Source: Lasioglossum baleicum
Taxonomy: Eukaryota > Arthropoda > Insecta > Hymenoptera > Halictidae
Direction: 5' to 3'
DNA: 64,000 nt
Assembly (NCBI RefSeq): GCF_051020765.1
Contig: NC_134936.1
Location: 1,302,001-1,366,000, forward strand
Shown one piece after another: positions 1-11,403 of this stretch. The stretch's first letter is position 1; every line of letters begins with the position of its first letter. The notes beneath the pieces were generated by a model. It saw nothing but the letters and a program-made list of their open reading frames with translations. It searched no databases and was not told the DNA's origin. A program made the position numbers and the translations under genes.

Positions 1-93
1 TCTTTGTACACAAAAGTAGACTGTAGACTCCCGCTGTACCAGGATTGTTGCACTACAAACACTGGATTACATGAACAGTTACTGCATTAAGTA

Positions 94-173
94 TTGGATT
101 GGCAAATAAGTTCGTTCGATTTTTGTCATTTGTTCCAATGTAAAATACCGAACGAACTTATTTGCCAACCCAA
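94..173. mobile_element. 80-bp mariner-type MITE
   Basis: Inverted termini TTGGATTGGCAAATAAG (94) and CTTATTTGCCAACCCAA (end 173) extend about 25 bp and are flanked by TA on both sides (92-93, 174-175). The TTGGRTTGGCAA terminus is typical of the mellifera-type mariner group in insects. Nothing codes inside, so this is a minimal internal-deletion derivative. Confidence 0.75.
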
Positions 174-319
174 TACAATAGAGTGAATAAAGAGATTACT
201 GTGTCTAAAAGAAGTGATTTTAAAAGTATATTTAAGAATATTGATAAATAAAGCAGTGAATCGTCCTAGACGTCATCAATTATACAGGGTGTTCCAAAAA
301 TGTTGTACTTCCTTTGAAG

Positions 320-2178
320 TAGCGGTTTCCAACCGAGGAGGCGCGGGCTATTGCCAGAGGCGGCGCCAAAATTTTTAATAAAAAATTAATGTTCATACCA
401 TAATATCTACAAATAAATAAACTTCATATCGTAACGTAACAGCATAAATTCAGTGAAGTAATGTTTATTTTTATTTTTCTTACGTTTTTATACATTCATT
501 TAAGCCCTATTAAAAAATTATCCGGAGCTGAAGATTTCAAAAATGACGCCTTTGCAAACGCTCCGTTTCTGTTCGGCGAGTCGTATGCAAAACAGTTGCG
601 ACAAATTCCGCTTGCTGATAATACAGTCGGAAGAAGAATCAATCTGAAGATATTTGCGATCAATTAGTTTCTCGGCTACGTACATACTTCGAAATTCTCT
701 ATTCAAGTAGATGAGGCAACTGATATAGCTAAAGATGCCCATTTAATTGCATACGTTCGATATGTTGCGAAAAAAATATATTAGAAGATATATTATTTTG
801 CAAACCCGTTCCTGGAAAGACCACATCCATTCAGATGTTTAATATAATAAACAGTTTTTTTTTACGAAAACGACATAACGTGGACCGACGGAGCTCACTC
901 AATGTCCGGACACGAAGCAGGTCTTCAAGCATTGGTCAAAAAGAAAGCACCACATGCTATCTGGACGCACTGTCTGCTTCACAGAGCAGCTTTAGTGTCA
1001 AAACATATGAGCGAGGAACTGAACAACATTTTTACGAAAGTTATAAAAATTATAAACTACATTAAGAACAGTCCTTTGAGAGCTAGGCTGTTTGCAAAGC
1101 TGTGTGTTGATATGGGAGCTAATTATACCTCACTTCTGTATTATTGCGAAGTTCGCTGGCTATCTCGTGCAAAAGTGATTCAAAGGGTGTTTCAGCTCAA
1201 AGAAGAAATAGCAACCTTTCTCGAAGAAAACCACTATGAAGAGGCACATTTGTGGACGGACGATAATTTTATTGTTAAACTTGCCTATTTGGTTGAAATT
1301 TTTGGAAAATTGAGCGGTTTAAATAAATCAATGCAAGGATCACAAATGCATCCCCTTGTTCAAAAAGACAAAGTAAAAGCTTTCATTAAAAAGCTAGAGT
1401 TATGGAAATCAAATTTACAAAAGAATGAGTTGGATATGTTTCCACTTCCAAAAGATTTCTGGGGCACAGCCAATATCGAAACAAGCAAAAATCTTTTTAT
1501 CGAACACTTGGATGGTTTAGTGCTGCATTTTTCAAATTATTTCAAAGACCTTGATTTCTTAAAGGTTTTGTGGATACAGAATCCATTTATCGACAATCAA
1601 GAAGACGAATTTAAGCTGACAACCATCGAAAAGGAAATATTGATAGAATTATCATGCAACAGCTCACTGAAACAAAAGTTTCAAAATGAAACCATAATTC
1701 AATTTTGGGTGAATCTTAATGGAGAGTATGAATCTTTGTATCGCAAAGCAATGCATATGCTTCTACCGTTTGTAACGTCTTATTTATGCGAAACGAGCTT
1801 TTCGGCACTGGCTGCAATGAAATCCAAATATCGATATCAGGTTAATAGTCGAAAAAGAGTTACGAGTGGCACTCTCCACATTGCCCCCAAGATTTGATAA
1901 ACTTTGATCCAATAAACAACAACAACACTCGCATTAAATTTTGATGCATTAGATGTAGTTTAATTAGTAATTTAATATAAAAATAAATATGCATGTTCGT
2001 ATTGTTACAGCAAAACCTTGTTATTATCCTGTTAATTGTAGTTTTCAGTATTTTTCTGTAATAAAGTTATTATTATACAAAACCTGTCTATATTGTTATA
2101 TCGATTAAAAGATAGGGAGGTGCGGAAAAAAGAAATTTTTTTAGGGAGGCATAGTAGCATAAAGGTTGGAAACCGCTG
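320..2178 (+). mobile_element. ZBED-type hAT element, degenerate
   Basis: Terminal inverted repeats are TAGCGGTTTCCAACC at 320-334 and GGTTGGAAACCGCTG at 2164-2178. Eight-base flanks CTTTGAAG (312-319) and CTTTAAAT (2179-2186) match at 6 of 8 positions, which fits an aged hAT target-site duplication. The element carries a frameshifted transposase and sits inside a MITE-A copy. Confidence 0.8.
470..1897 (+). pseudogene. hAT transposase pseudogene (ZBED5/SCAND3-like)
   Basis: The protein resembles ZBED5/FAM200/SCAND3-type domesticated hAT transposases. An N-terminal part (to a stop at 667) holds the PLADNTVGRRI stretch. Another frame around 695-775 holds VDEATDIAKDAHLIAYVRYV, with the first catalytic-region Asp. 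A third frame (776-860) reads EDILFCKPV and FNIINSFF. The long frame 864-1897 reads ITWTDGAHSMSGHEAGLQALV, the CLLHR motif, and ends with the dimerisation block YLCETSFSALAAMKSKYR. At least three frame changes plus stops disable it. The BED zinc finger is not visible upstream. The C-terminus after residue KYR diverges and is short. Confidence 0.85.
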
Positions 2179-2512
2179 CTTTAAATGGAAGGAACCTGGG
2201 TTCATTTGAAGTAACTTTATCCTTAGCGAAAATGTTCTCTGCGGTTTAGTTAATGAATTATCAACGAAAAACGTGGACCTAGCGGAGCACGGCTGCAGCG
2301 GATGGACTCCGAATCAACCAATGCCAACGTCGTACTCCGTCGGACCATTGCTGAGGCGGGATCTGTCCGTTGCAGCCGATTGGTCCATGTCTTTCGAGAA
2401 TAACCCGAGAACAAAGCCGCGGAAATCATTTTGCGCAAAGGAGAAAGTTAATTCAAATCACCTCAGGGACCACCCTTTCTAAGGAAATACTACACTTTTG
2501 GGACACACTGTA

Positions 2513-2830
2513 TAGTTATAAGAATGGTGCTATTGTTATAGGAATAAAACGGTGATTAAACGGTGTTCGGTATTTCACACGTATTTCAATTACCAAACGT
2601 TGTCAGTCACCGTCTCAAAAAAGTTGCATACAAATATTTCTACTTTCAACAACGTTTATGAATCTGCTTAGAACTTGTATGTCAAGAGCCGGTCAGAATA
2701 TTCCATAACACTTTCAATTCCTTGGCAGAGAGACACTTTCCCGTGCCACTGTATTCAATTTCCGCTCGAATAGTCGGTCACGGCATCGAACCAACGTCAT
2801 CCTCAGTTCGGTGGTTCGTGTTCCGGTTTC
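2513..2830. other. Intergenic, no feature seen
   Basis: AT-rich sequence between the MITE-A end and the GC-rich block. I see no coding region, RNA gene or repeat end in it. Confidence 0.5.
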
Positions 2831-5158
2831 GCGGCGATTAACGGAGAATGGACACGACGCCGAGTAACAAACGAGCAGCAAAAAAGAGGACGAATAAAAG
2901 GCGAGCGTGGTGGGGGAAGGGGGTGGCGGTGGTAGTGGTGGAGAAAACCTATCCGAGAAAAAGACAACGGGTTGAGCGGCTATTTTTCCGGCGGAACACT
3001 TCAATTATCGTCAAGGCAAGAGGAAGCCCCGACGCAGGGTCGCGAACGGTCCGCCGGTGATGTTGCGACGCTGGTTCTCGGCGAGCGAGCGAGCAGCCTC
3101 GTGTCGCGGCACGATATAACCGCGGCGCATGGTAATATGCAAACACACACACACACACACACAGAACAGCTAGCTCCGTTGTTTAGTTAACCGAATATTT
3201 GCCCAATGATGCGCATGTCGTGATAAGCTGACGGGAGCACACGGTCGGGGCACCGAGTCAATGTACATCCGGCTTCGGTGTGGGTGTACCTATGTATTTT
3301 CCGCTCTCCTTGCCTCGTGACATCAATTTTCGAATGGAGCAGTGTGTGCTCGCGCGCGCGCCAGCATGTCTTTTCACCTGTGTGCGCGCAGGTACGTGTA
3401 GAGAACGTATCTGGTCGCCCGACGGGAGCGTGTGAGTGCGTGTCAAAGGAGAAGCCGAACGCGGGCCACACTGTGAAGCAAGCATGAAAGGGTTCGGCGG
3501 CTGAAAAGGAGGAATACCGGGGCAGTAACAGGGAGAATCGAAGTCGAAGAGGACGGAAGGAGAACACGTCCACGGGACGCATTGTCCGAAGGATCGTCCG
3601 TTCTAGCCGTTTGATCGCGAACGCTACCACGGAAGCTTCGGGGTGAGTCTTCGAATAATGGACCGACGGCGGATGACTCGGGGAGGAAAGCTGAACCGTT
3701 GAACTGCTGCAAACGCGAATCAACCCTTCCCGCCGTCGCGTCGGGTTCTCTGGGTAACCGTCGAAATCGTGGACCGAAGACGCGTGCGAGAAGGGTGACC
3801 AGTCGGAGAGCGGACAAGAAGCCAGGGCTGTGAATGAAGAGAACAGCGGACTGCGTCCGGTCCACGCAGCATCCGTACGCGACGACATAGCTAGCGCGAC
3901 TTGGCGACTGCCATCTTTGCCGTCTTCCAGGCGGCACGTACCTCCTCGGTTTCATCCTGATCTCGCGCACCAGCCCCGAAGCTAGTGCTTCGAACGCCGC
4001 CAGTCTCCGTCTAGGTCGGTCGTGCTCGCGCCACTTTTAACCCCCTCGATCTCGGGATAGAAAGGGTGATAGATAGAGGGAAAGAGAGAGGGAGAGAGGG
4101 AGCGAGTGTGAGAGAGATAGACAGAGAGAGTGGAAGAGAGAGAGAGATAGAGAGGGGGGAAAAGAGATAGAGAGAAAGAAAGAAAGGGGGAGACAGGGGT
4201 TGGAGGGTGGTCTCGCGGAACGAGAGCGACAGAAATGAAGAGATAGTAACGGAACAAGCGCGAAGGAGACGGACGAGGACACGGTGCAGCACTGAGAACG
4301 ATGTTCACTGAAAATGTGTCCTCCTGGACTCGCTACACGAATCGAACACCACCCGGTTTCACGCTCGGCTGGTGGACACGGCCTCGCGATCGGGGAACGA
4401 TCTTCTCTCGGGTAGCCACTCGTACGAGACGCGACGATCACCACGCAGAGAGAGAACAGACACGTTCGCGCTCGGTCGACCCGAGCTGGGCTTTACTACT
4501 ACCGCCTTAGTCCCGCTTCTTTCCCTCGACCCGGGAACCGAGGCGTCGATACCGCGACGACGCTTGCGCGCCACCCCCGATCCACCCTTTCCCACCCGGG
4601 CATTTTCACAGCGCATTGGCTCGAAGTCTGCCGGCGCGACGCCATGGCGCCCTGCACGAACGCTCTCCTGCCACCGCACCGGATAGGGAAACCCATTTCG
4701 ATTTCAGAGAAATTCTCGCGAACTTCAGCTGCTGGCCCTTTACGAATTCCGCGCTCCCCCCTCTTTCCCACTCTTCCTGCGACTTCCTCCCACTCTTGCT
4801 CTTTTTTCGTTCGCCGGCACTTGGTCACTCGCTCTCGCTCTCGGTTTCGGTTTCGTACTCGCTCGGTCGAACCACCGCGTTTAAGGGACGGGGTTCGAGC
4901 CGACACGTGCTTCGCGATCTCGGTCAACGGGGCTCTGTTTCGGGTGTTACGACGAAGCTGCAACCGCGGCGCGGGGGACCCGCTTCCCATGCCCCGAACC
5001 CAGAGAGCCTTGATACCGCACCTGCGTCACTCGCGCGGTTCGCTCTTGTTTTTCGGCGGACGACGCGGTAACGACGGAGTCGCGCGACCCTCTGACCCTC
5101 CCCTTTCGACCCCACTGAATTCGGCTCGGAGCACGGACGCTGCTGGCTGCAATACGGT
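2831..5158. other. GC-rich block, candidate host promoter or 5' exon
   Basis: About 2.3 kb of CpG-rich, non-repetitive DNA, unlike the AT-rich surroundings. It contains a short CA run (3142-3162), a purine-rich GA tract (4060-4200 on the plus strand) and overlapping open frames on both strands up to about 230 codons, none with a recognisable domain. The frames overlap and are low in complexity, which fits GC-rich DNA by chance. A GTATGT donor-like site occurs at 5157. A promoter or 5' UTR exon of a host gene lying outside the window is possible. Function is not established. Confidence 0.3.
4060..4200 (+). repeat. Degenerate GA-rich simple sequence
   Basis: Imperfect (GA)n tract rich in GAGAGA and GATAGA words inside the GC-rich block. 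GA tracts can bind GAGA-type factors in insects, but nothing here shows that it does. Confidence 0.7.
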
Positions 5159-5163
5159 ATGTA

Positions 5164-5374
5164 TACAGTGTGTAAAAAAAATACCAAGATGTCTTAAAGA
5201 AAACACACGAATTTTCAATTTTTGTCAAAATTTACTTTATCGCCTTCAAAATAGGCCCCTTCAGAGGGAATACACTTCTGCCAGCACAAAATCCAATCGT
5301 CGGGGCACTTCTTACAAGCGTTTTCTGGTGTGGCCTTCAGTTCCTTCAGCGAATTTTGTTTCACGGCCTCCACT
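5164..5374 (-). pseudogene. mariner transposase C-terminal fragment
   Basis: Reading the minus strand from about 5374 to a stop at 5215-5217 gives a stretch containing SLKELKATPENACKKCPDDW, then CWQKCIPSEGAYFEGD and a short tail. This is the characteristic last 50-60 residues of mariner transposases (…W…RW…C…GxYFEGD). The 3' untranslated part ends at a TA-flanked terminus TACAGTGTGTAAAAAAAATA (5164). The catalytic domain and 5' end are missing, so only a 3' remnant is left. It abuts the edge of the GC-rich block. Confidence 0.8.
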
Positions 5375-6040
5375 GCACATAAGGCCAAATTAACAATTTA
5401 CGACGACAAAAATATAAAATAAGATATTATTTGATATTTTGGTTATATATATGTATGTATATATATATAGAAATGCTTATAAGAAGACTGCTTAATAATT
5501 ATCTTCGGAAGAGTAGTTACTTAGCATTAATTGGGGTCAAGGGTCCATAGTATTCTAATTAAAAAAAAACAATTTCACACTAAATTATTTCTGTACTTTG
5601 ATTAGTGAAATATAAGTAATATGCAATAAGAATATTATTCTACATCCTCATTGTTATCACCATCATCATCAAGCTCCTGATCATTACTGCCTCGCATCTT
5701 TTTCTCTGAAGTTGGCTGTATTTGTGGAAGATTCAATGAAGCCATTTCATGTGTTTGCTGTTAAAACGGTTGTACATGTATTTACAACCACGCCATTTCA
5801 TCTAAAATTTCGAGACAAACACTTTAACTACACGTTTTATTTGCATTATACAGGGTGTTCCGTTTATCTGATAACGGAAATATCTTGTGTGACGCACTGA
5901 TGTTACGAAAAAAATTAGTTTACAAAAATTGTTCGGCATGAAAGGTACGATCATATAGTCTAATTTTTATTAGGACTAAAATGGTGGGGAGGGGTATTTG
6001 AAAGTCAAATTAAGTTTTTTAAAGGAATGTCCTATTGTTC
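5375..6040. other. AT-rich intergenic with one stray TE terminus
   Basis: Contains a short TA-rich microsatellite (about 5443-5470) and a single TACAGGGTGTTCCG end near 5851 whose partner I cannot find. No coding region is recognised. Confidence 0.5.
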
Positions 6041-6434
6041 TGGATGTTCTGGAGATACAATGGGAGACAAAAGTACAAGAAATTCAAAATCCATCAATAT
6101 ATTGGCAATGAAAGCCATTCATGAGTATATTTTGCATTAAAAAAATAGATTTATTTAAAAAGCTTTGGTTTAATTAATGAATTTCATGTTATATTTATTT
6201 TTTAATCAAATTGTCTTCTTATTAGATATAAAAAATTGTAAATGACTTTTGCGAATAATTGTACCCTCTGATTGTAGCTATGTTCAGTGGTCTACACAAT
6301 TGTCGCGATTCCATGCTAGTGAGATGACAACACGATAAATTTGACGTTTTGTAACAGTTTATAATTTTTTGCTCTGTAACTGTTTAGTGAATCCTAATAA
6401 ATTTTGAACATAATTAATTACACAATTTTTACTA

Positions 6435-7858
6435 TACAGGGTGACTCCGAAGAAACAGAACACCAAAATATCTCCGTTACTTTTCGTTGTACAAAAAACC
6501 TTCTTAGGCCAAAGTTACACTATTTGAAGGGCCACATGTAACGCTGTGGGGGAAAAAATTTTCATGGTCATTTTTAATGAGATTTCAAGGTCATCGATGT
6601 TTTTTTAATGGAATGATATATCTTCGTTAACGTAGTGTTGTAGCTGACAAAATAACGAATTCATCCATGTAACACAGTATGACCTACAAATTACCTTCAA
6701 CCCAGAAAAATGGAATAAATAAAATTCAACGTGTAAGATTCATTTGCTTTATTTCTGTTACGCAAAATGTTTAAAAATATTCCTTCGAGCTGCTGTACGT
6801 TCATTTAGCTGTGAAGTTACAGAACGTACTACTGTGTAATTCATTTCTGGGGAATCGACGCACAAGCCCTGACGATTCTTTCTTTTATGTCGTCTACAGT
6901 GGTTGGTGGTTCATGATAAACATCGTCTTTTAGTTTTTCCCATAGATTGAAATCAAGGGGTGTAAGATCTGGTGAGCGAGCTGGCCATAATACGGGTCTG
7001 TTACGTCCAATCCAACGACTTGGAAACTTGTTATTCAAGAATTGTGTTACGACACGGGAGGAATGGGCTGGACATCCGTCATGTTGATACCACATATCTT
7101 CACGAATGTCCAAGGGCGTATTTTCCAGGCGAATTGGTAACGATTCTCGTAAAAATGCAATATATTTTTCTGCATTTAATGTTCCGGTGATAAAGTGAGG
7201 CCCAATTATTTGGTTGTTTAAAATTCCGCACCAAACATTGACGGACACTGTCGACTTTCTCCATAAATGAAAATCATATCAATCTTATCTTCCTTCGAGT
7301 AACGCATTGTGAAACGTTCATCGATAAACAGATAGATTAGAAATCTTCGAAACAGTGGAAATCTGATAGCAAGAAGGTCTTCAGAGTAATTAGTAGTTGA
7401 TAAACACGATTCTGTACGAACGCATAGGCGAAGGTATATCATAAATGTCTTCCTGTCAACACCGAATCTGTTATTATATTGTGTATTGCGATACATTTGA
7501 ATGTATAGCAGCTCAAGAGAATATTTTTGAACATTTTGCGTAACAGAAATAAAGCAAATGAATCTTACACGTTTAATTTTATTTATTCCATTTTTCTGGG
7601 TTGAAGGTGATTTGTAGGTCATATTGTGTTACATGGGTGAATTCGTTATTTTGTCAGCTACAACACTACGTTAACGAAGATATATCATTCCATTAAAAAA
7701 AACATCGATGACCTTGAAATCTCATTAAAAAAGACCTTGAAAATTTTTTCCCTTACACCGTTACATGTGGCCCTTCAAACAGTGTAACTTTGTCCTAAGA
7801 AGTTTTTTTGTACAACAGAAAGTAACGGAGATATTTAGGTGTTCTGTCTCTTCAGAGT
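6435..7858 (-). mobile_element. DD41D mariner-like element, right end truncated
   Basis: The left terminus TACAGGGTGACTCCGAAG (6435, preceded by TA) opens an inverted repeat of roughly 370 bp that pairs with about 7500-7858. The right copy stops after TCTTCAGAGT, so the final ~11 bases including CACCCTGTA are missing. Comparison with element B copy 2 shows that target sequence next to this end was also lost. The core holds an internally deleted transposase. Confidence 0.8.
6841..7307 (-). pseudogene. DD41D transposase, internally deleted
   Basis: An IS630/Tc1/mariner transposase relative. Minus-strand residues from 7307 read YSKEDKIDMIFIYGE, the usual N-terminal motif. This jumps, with a frame change near 7250, to SVNVWCGILNNQIIGPHFI and then the catalytic C-terminal half. 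In that half are HDGCPAH (second Asp) and RSPDLTPLDFNLW (third Asp), with 41 residues between the two Asp. Roughly the central third, with the first catalytic Asp, is deleted. It ends with KERIVRACASIPQK before the stop. It cannot encode an active enzyme. Confidence 0.85.
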
Positions 7859-8081
7859 TGCGTTTTTTCAAGGTATAAATAGGGTTTGAAGTGGAATTTT
7901 ATGAATTCTCCATAAGAAGACGTGTTAAAATGTGCGAACTGTAAGTTGCTATAATTCTTAAACGGTGCAGTGAATCGAACCCAAACTTTGGTAATTGCAT
8001 TAATTTAGTAAGAATTATATCTTGTCAAATTTTCAAGAATTTTGTTGCGTTTTTATATACCTCCAGAACATCCTTAAAAAG

Positions 8082-8130
8082 TTATCGTCTTTTTTAGAGC
8101 ATCCAAATATTAATTCGTTTCACTGTGCGT
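8082..8130. repeat. Tc1-like terminal repeat fragment
   Basis: Reverse complement reads CACAGTGAAACGAATTAAT… CTAAAAAAGACGATAACTTTTT. It matches the sequence beginning at 30331 (CAGTGACTCAGAAAAATATT … GACGATAACTTTTT). Two ends of the same TE family are therefore present in this window; neither has an attached transposase. Confidence 0.6.
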
Positions 8131-8710
8131 AGAAAATAAATGATAAAAAAGAAAAAAAGGGCTGATAATGTTAGAAATATAAAATAGGAATCATTAGTTG
8201 ATCTATGTTCTGTTTATGCGACGATATAACGTCGATAATGGCACGGCCTATCTGGAGATTAAAATCCCATTATGCAAATTTCTTATAACACTTCGTTTTT
8301 ATCCGATTATCTGCTTGTGAACGTTTCCATATATTACTGTCAGGTAGAAATATTAATGAGCACAACATTTATCAATTTTGGCACTGATTGCTCCAAAATG
8401 ATAGCGTAAACATGATGGAATCGTTGAAATTGGCACATGTGTCTCGTACTGTATGCGACGTCATAATGACCTATAGGAAACCAGCAAAGCGTATCATTCT
8501 AATAAGATTACAAAATCTGCGATTAATTATACTTTTTAATATTGACATCAAATTCTAAAAGTCATGAAATTAAAATATACAACATATATTTTATCTATAG
8601 TTTCGGCTGCAAATCTAAGCCTGGAAAACAATGAGATACTTAATCGAATATTCAATCTTTGAATTAGAACAGTGTAAGGTTTCGATTGTTTTCGAACGTA
8701 GTTGATTTCT
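8131..8710. other. AT-rich intergenic, nothing recognised
   Basis: No open frame with a known motif, no RNA gene and no obvious repeat ends. Confidence 0.5.
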
Positions 8711-9549
8711 AGACTGCGGATCTTTATGCAAAATAAAAATTGTCGTCATTAATTGCAAGACATGGAAACCTATTTCTAAACTTTCTTTCGATTTTCAACA
8801 ATTTTAATAAATCGAGAATAACATATGAGTGTTGTTAAGGATGTTCTGGAGGTATGTAAAAACGCAACAAAATTTTTGAAAATTTGACAAGATATAATTC
8901 TTACTAAATTAATGCAATTACCAAAGTTTGGGTTCGATTCACTGCACTGTTTAAGAATTATAGCAACTTAAAGTTTGCACATTTTAACACGTCTTCTTAT
9001 GGAGAATTTATAAAATTCTACTTCAAACCCTATTTAAACCTTGAAAAAACGCAACTAGAAACTCCAGTTTTTTTATACATAGTAAAAATTATGTAATTAA
9101 TTATGTTCAAAATTTATTAGGATTCACTAAACAGCGTTACAGAGCAAAAAATTATAAACTGTTACAAAACGTCAAATTTATCGTGTTGTCTCTCACTAGC
9201 ATGGAAACGCGACAACTGTGTAGACCACTGATTGTGACTATAGCTAGAATCAGAGGGTACAATTATTCGCAAAAGTCACTTACAATTTTTTATAATAAGA
9301 AGACAATTTGATTAAAAAATTCACTAATTAAACGAAAGCTTTTTAAATAAATCTATTTTTTTAATGCAAAATATACTCATGAATAGCTTTCATTGCCAAT
9401 ATATTGATGGATTTCGAATTTCTTGTACTTTTGTCTCCCATTGTACCTCCAGAACATCCTTACATTGTCTGAATATTTTCACTGTTTTAATTTAAAATGT
9501 AATTACATCCGCCGATTTTTGTCATAAATGCATAAAATCCGCAGTCTAT
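8711..9549. mobile_element. CTAGACTGCGGAT-type element with nested element B
   Basis: Left terminus CTAGACTGCGGATCTTTATG (8711) pairs with CATAAAATCCGCAGTCTA at the right. Short relatives of the same termini occur at 40497-40703 and 41428-41640. Element B copy 2 lies inside it, so B inserted after this element was in place. Non-coding. Confidence 0.6.
8838..9467. mobile_element. Inverted-repeat element B, copy 2 (uninterrupted)
   Basis: Starts AAGGATGTTCTGGAGGTA and ends TACCTCCAGAACATCCTT. It is the reverse complement of the copy at 6041-8081 without the DD41D insertion, so it serves as the empty-site reference for that insertion. No coding capacity. Confidence 0.7.
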
Positions 9550-10105
9550 TGATTACCGACTAGCACAACCAACATACCGCGCGTTTATGCTAGAACTTAT
9601 AGGAAAATAATCACCGTTTTAAGAGCCTTGATAAACAGTCTTCTTTTCAGTGCCATAATTATCACTCCACTAGTCTCACAATTGCATGATCATGCTCGTA
9701 GAGCTTGATTAACTCCTCACTTAAAGTCAGCTTGAGCCATAAACTGTGAACGTGATAATGAGTAATGCATGGGCATTTTATCTAGCAAGAATCTGAACAA
9801 GCTGTAGCTGCATAATCTTAATGAAAATCAGCTAATCGGATGGAAATCGGAGGCTACGAAGCGTGGACTTACATTGTTTTACACGTTTAGAAATCAAGGC
9901 AATCTATCGCTATAGAGTAGGAACGGCTGAAAATAGTATCACAACGCAGGTACAATGTTCTGTTGACAGCCAATGTCATCTAACCATAATACATCGGTAG
10001 AACAATCTCCACAACGTCACATCCACTATTTTATATTACACTGTAAATTTTAAGAATTTACGATTGCAATAAACTCAAGCGTTCAAGTATTCATAAACAC
10101 GAAAA
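9550..10105. other. Intergenic, nothing recognised
   Basis: Moderately AT-rich single-copy-looking DNA without a supported gene. Confidence 0.5.
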
Positions 10106-10275
10106 TACAGGGTGATCAAAAAATGTTGTGTTTCTTTGGGAGGGGTGATTCTTGATGTCATTTGAAGTAACTTTTTCCGTAACGAAAATGTGCTCCGTAG
10201 CTTCGTTAAAGAATTAGTAATTGAAAACACGGACCAATCAGAGCTCAGCTACAACAGACGGATTCCGGCACGGCG
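10106..10275. mobile_element. MITE-A, diverged left half
   Basis: Begins ATACAGGGTGATCAAAAAA and contains AAAACACGGACCAATCAGAG, the signature block of MITE-A. It breaks off after about 170 bp, and no right arm follows. Confidence 0.65.
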
Positions 10276-11403
10276 AGAGGTCCAGCTAAACGTGATGTTG
10301 CCATTGGCCAAACCGAAACTCATTCGTATTTGCATCGAAATCAGATAATAACTAGAATAAACTAGACTCCATGTTTATGTACGATAAATATGTAAGAAAC
10401 ATATGCAAATATGCAGGAAAATATGCAAACATGCAGGGAAAATATACAACATTAACAATACATTTTACAATTATTAATTCGAGTTACAGTAAATGACAAG
10501 CATTTTTTTCCGAATTGGATAGCGTTAATTGTCGACGCACAGTGGTCTGGAAAAGCCAACAAACGGCTAAAACGTTTCGGATCGTAATGTTAAATTGAGA
10601 GTAATTTTAAAATTTTCAAAATAGCTTTTTTGTTAGTTAAAATTGGATCGAACCAATGCGCCGCAAACATTAATGAAAAGTTTATTTAGTAAGCTACGAT
10701 CGACAAAGAGGAATTTCTTTCAAACGTCTAAAACCCTAGGAAAGCTCTATTTCGGGGAAAACCTCAATAAAAAGTGTTTGTAACTGTTCTTGGGCACGAA
10801 AAATAATAAATAAATTAAAAAATGGCTGCTCTTTACTTCACCGCACTCAAAATTTGTGCCTTTCTCCTATAGGGAGAAAGGTTTTAGGATTTGGTATGCA
10901 ATTCAGTAGATTTGTACCCGTGGCGGTTGCAGTCTGTAGGATCAATAGTTCGGGAGTTATGCTTGCTTGAAGTTGAGCAATCTGCAGTGTTTTTGACAGT
11001 TAAGGGCGCCGCCATATTTAACGAAGCGTTCTTTGACGAGGTTTTTTACCGACATTTCATGAGATAAAACTCAGAGCCGCAGGTTGCCACAATTGAACCT
11101 TGCATTTATTCTTTACCTGCATTATTGGAAATGGGTATTAATAAATGCATACTGGAACTTTTGAAATAAAATAAGTCTTTATTTTACAGCGCGGGAGGAA
11201 GCTCTTTACCAAACGATGTCTTAGCTTCGACTGACTCTGAGAGGAAAATCGTTGGAACCTCCAAAGGAAACCAAGGTCCCCTCGTATCTCCAGACTGTTT
11301 AGGTTAGCCTCCCACAGTCCGGCTTTTGAAAGAAAGTATACATAGAATGGGTTACCTCGAAATCTCTGTTTAGAAATACGATTCTGAGAACGTTGATTCA
11401 TTT
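10276..11403. other. AT-rich intergenic
   Basis: No supported gene. A small TCTCCTATAGGGAGAAAGG hairpin is seen near 10863. I see no other structure. Confidence 0.45.

Larger units (their letters stand above)
283..2512. mobile_element. MITE-A copy split by a hAT insertion
   Basis: The left terminus TACAGGGTGTTCCAAAA (283) and right terminus ending TTTTGGGACACACTGTA (2512) are inverted and flanked by TA. Together with the inner blocks at 2200-2512 (AACGAAAAACGTGGACC; CCGATTGGTCC) they match the intact MITE-A copy at 15544-15903. About 370 bp of MITE surrounds a 1.86-kb hAT element. The family is non-coding; its TA target and termini suggest mobilisation by an IS630/Tc1/mariner transposase (inference). 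Confidence 0.75.
6041..8081. mobile_element. Inverted-repeat element B, copy 1, split by DD41D element
   Basis: The left part (6041-6434) and right part (7859-8081) are homologous, in reverse orientation, to the uninterrupted copy at 8838-9467. Both ends carry a GGATGTTCTGGAG(G/A)TA-type terminus. About 610 bp of element B remains around the inserted mariner-like element. No coding capacity is seen. The superfamily is not determined; a TTAA-like context exists at one end only. Confidence 0.65.

Noticed and set aside
3187..3888. 233-codon open frame on the minus strand in the GC-rich block
   Set aside because: Overlaps several other long frames on both strands, Ser/Arg/Pro-rich with no domain; expected by chance at this GC content.
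4644..5393. 249-codon plus-strand frame
   Set aside because: Runs across the boundary into a mariner remnant and has no recognisable domain, so it is not a conserved gene.
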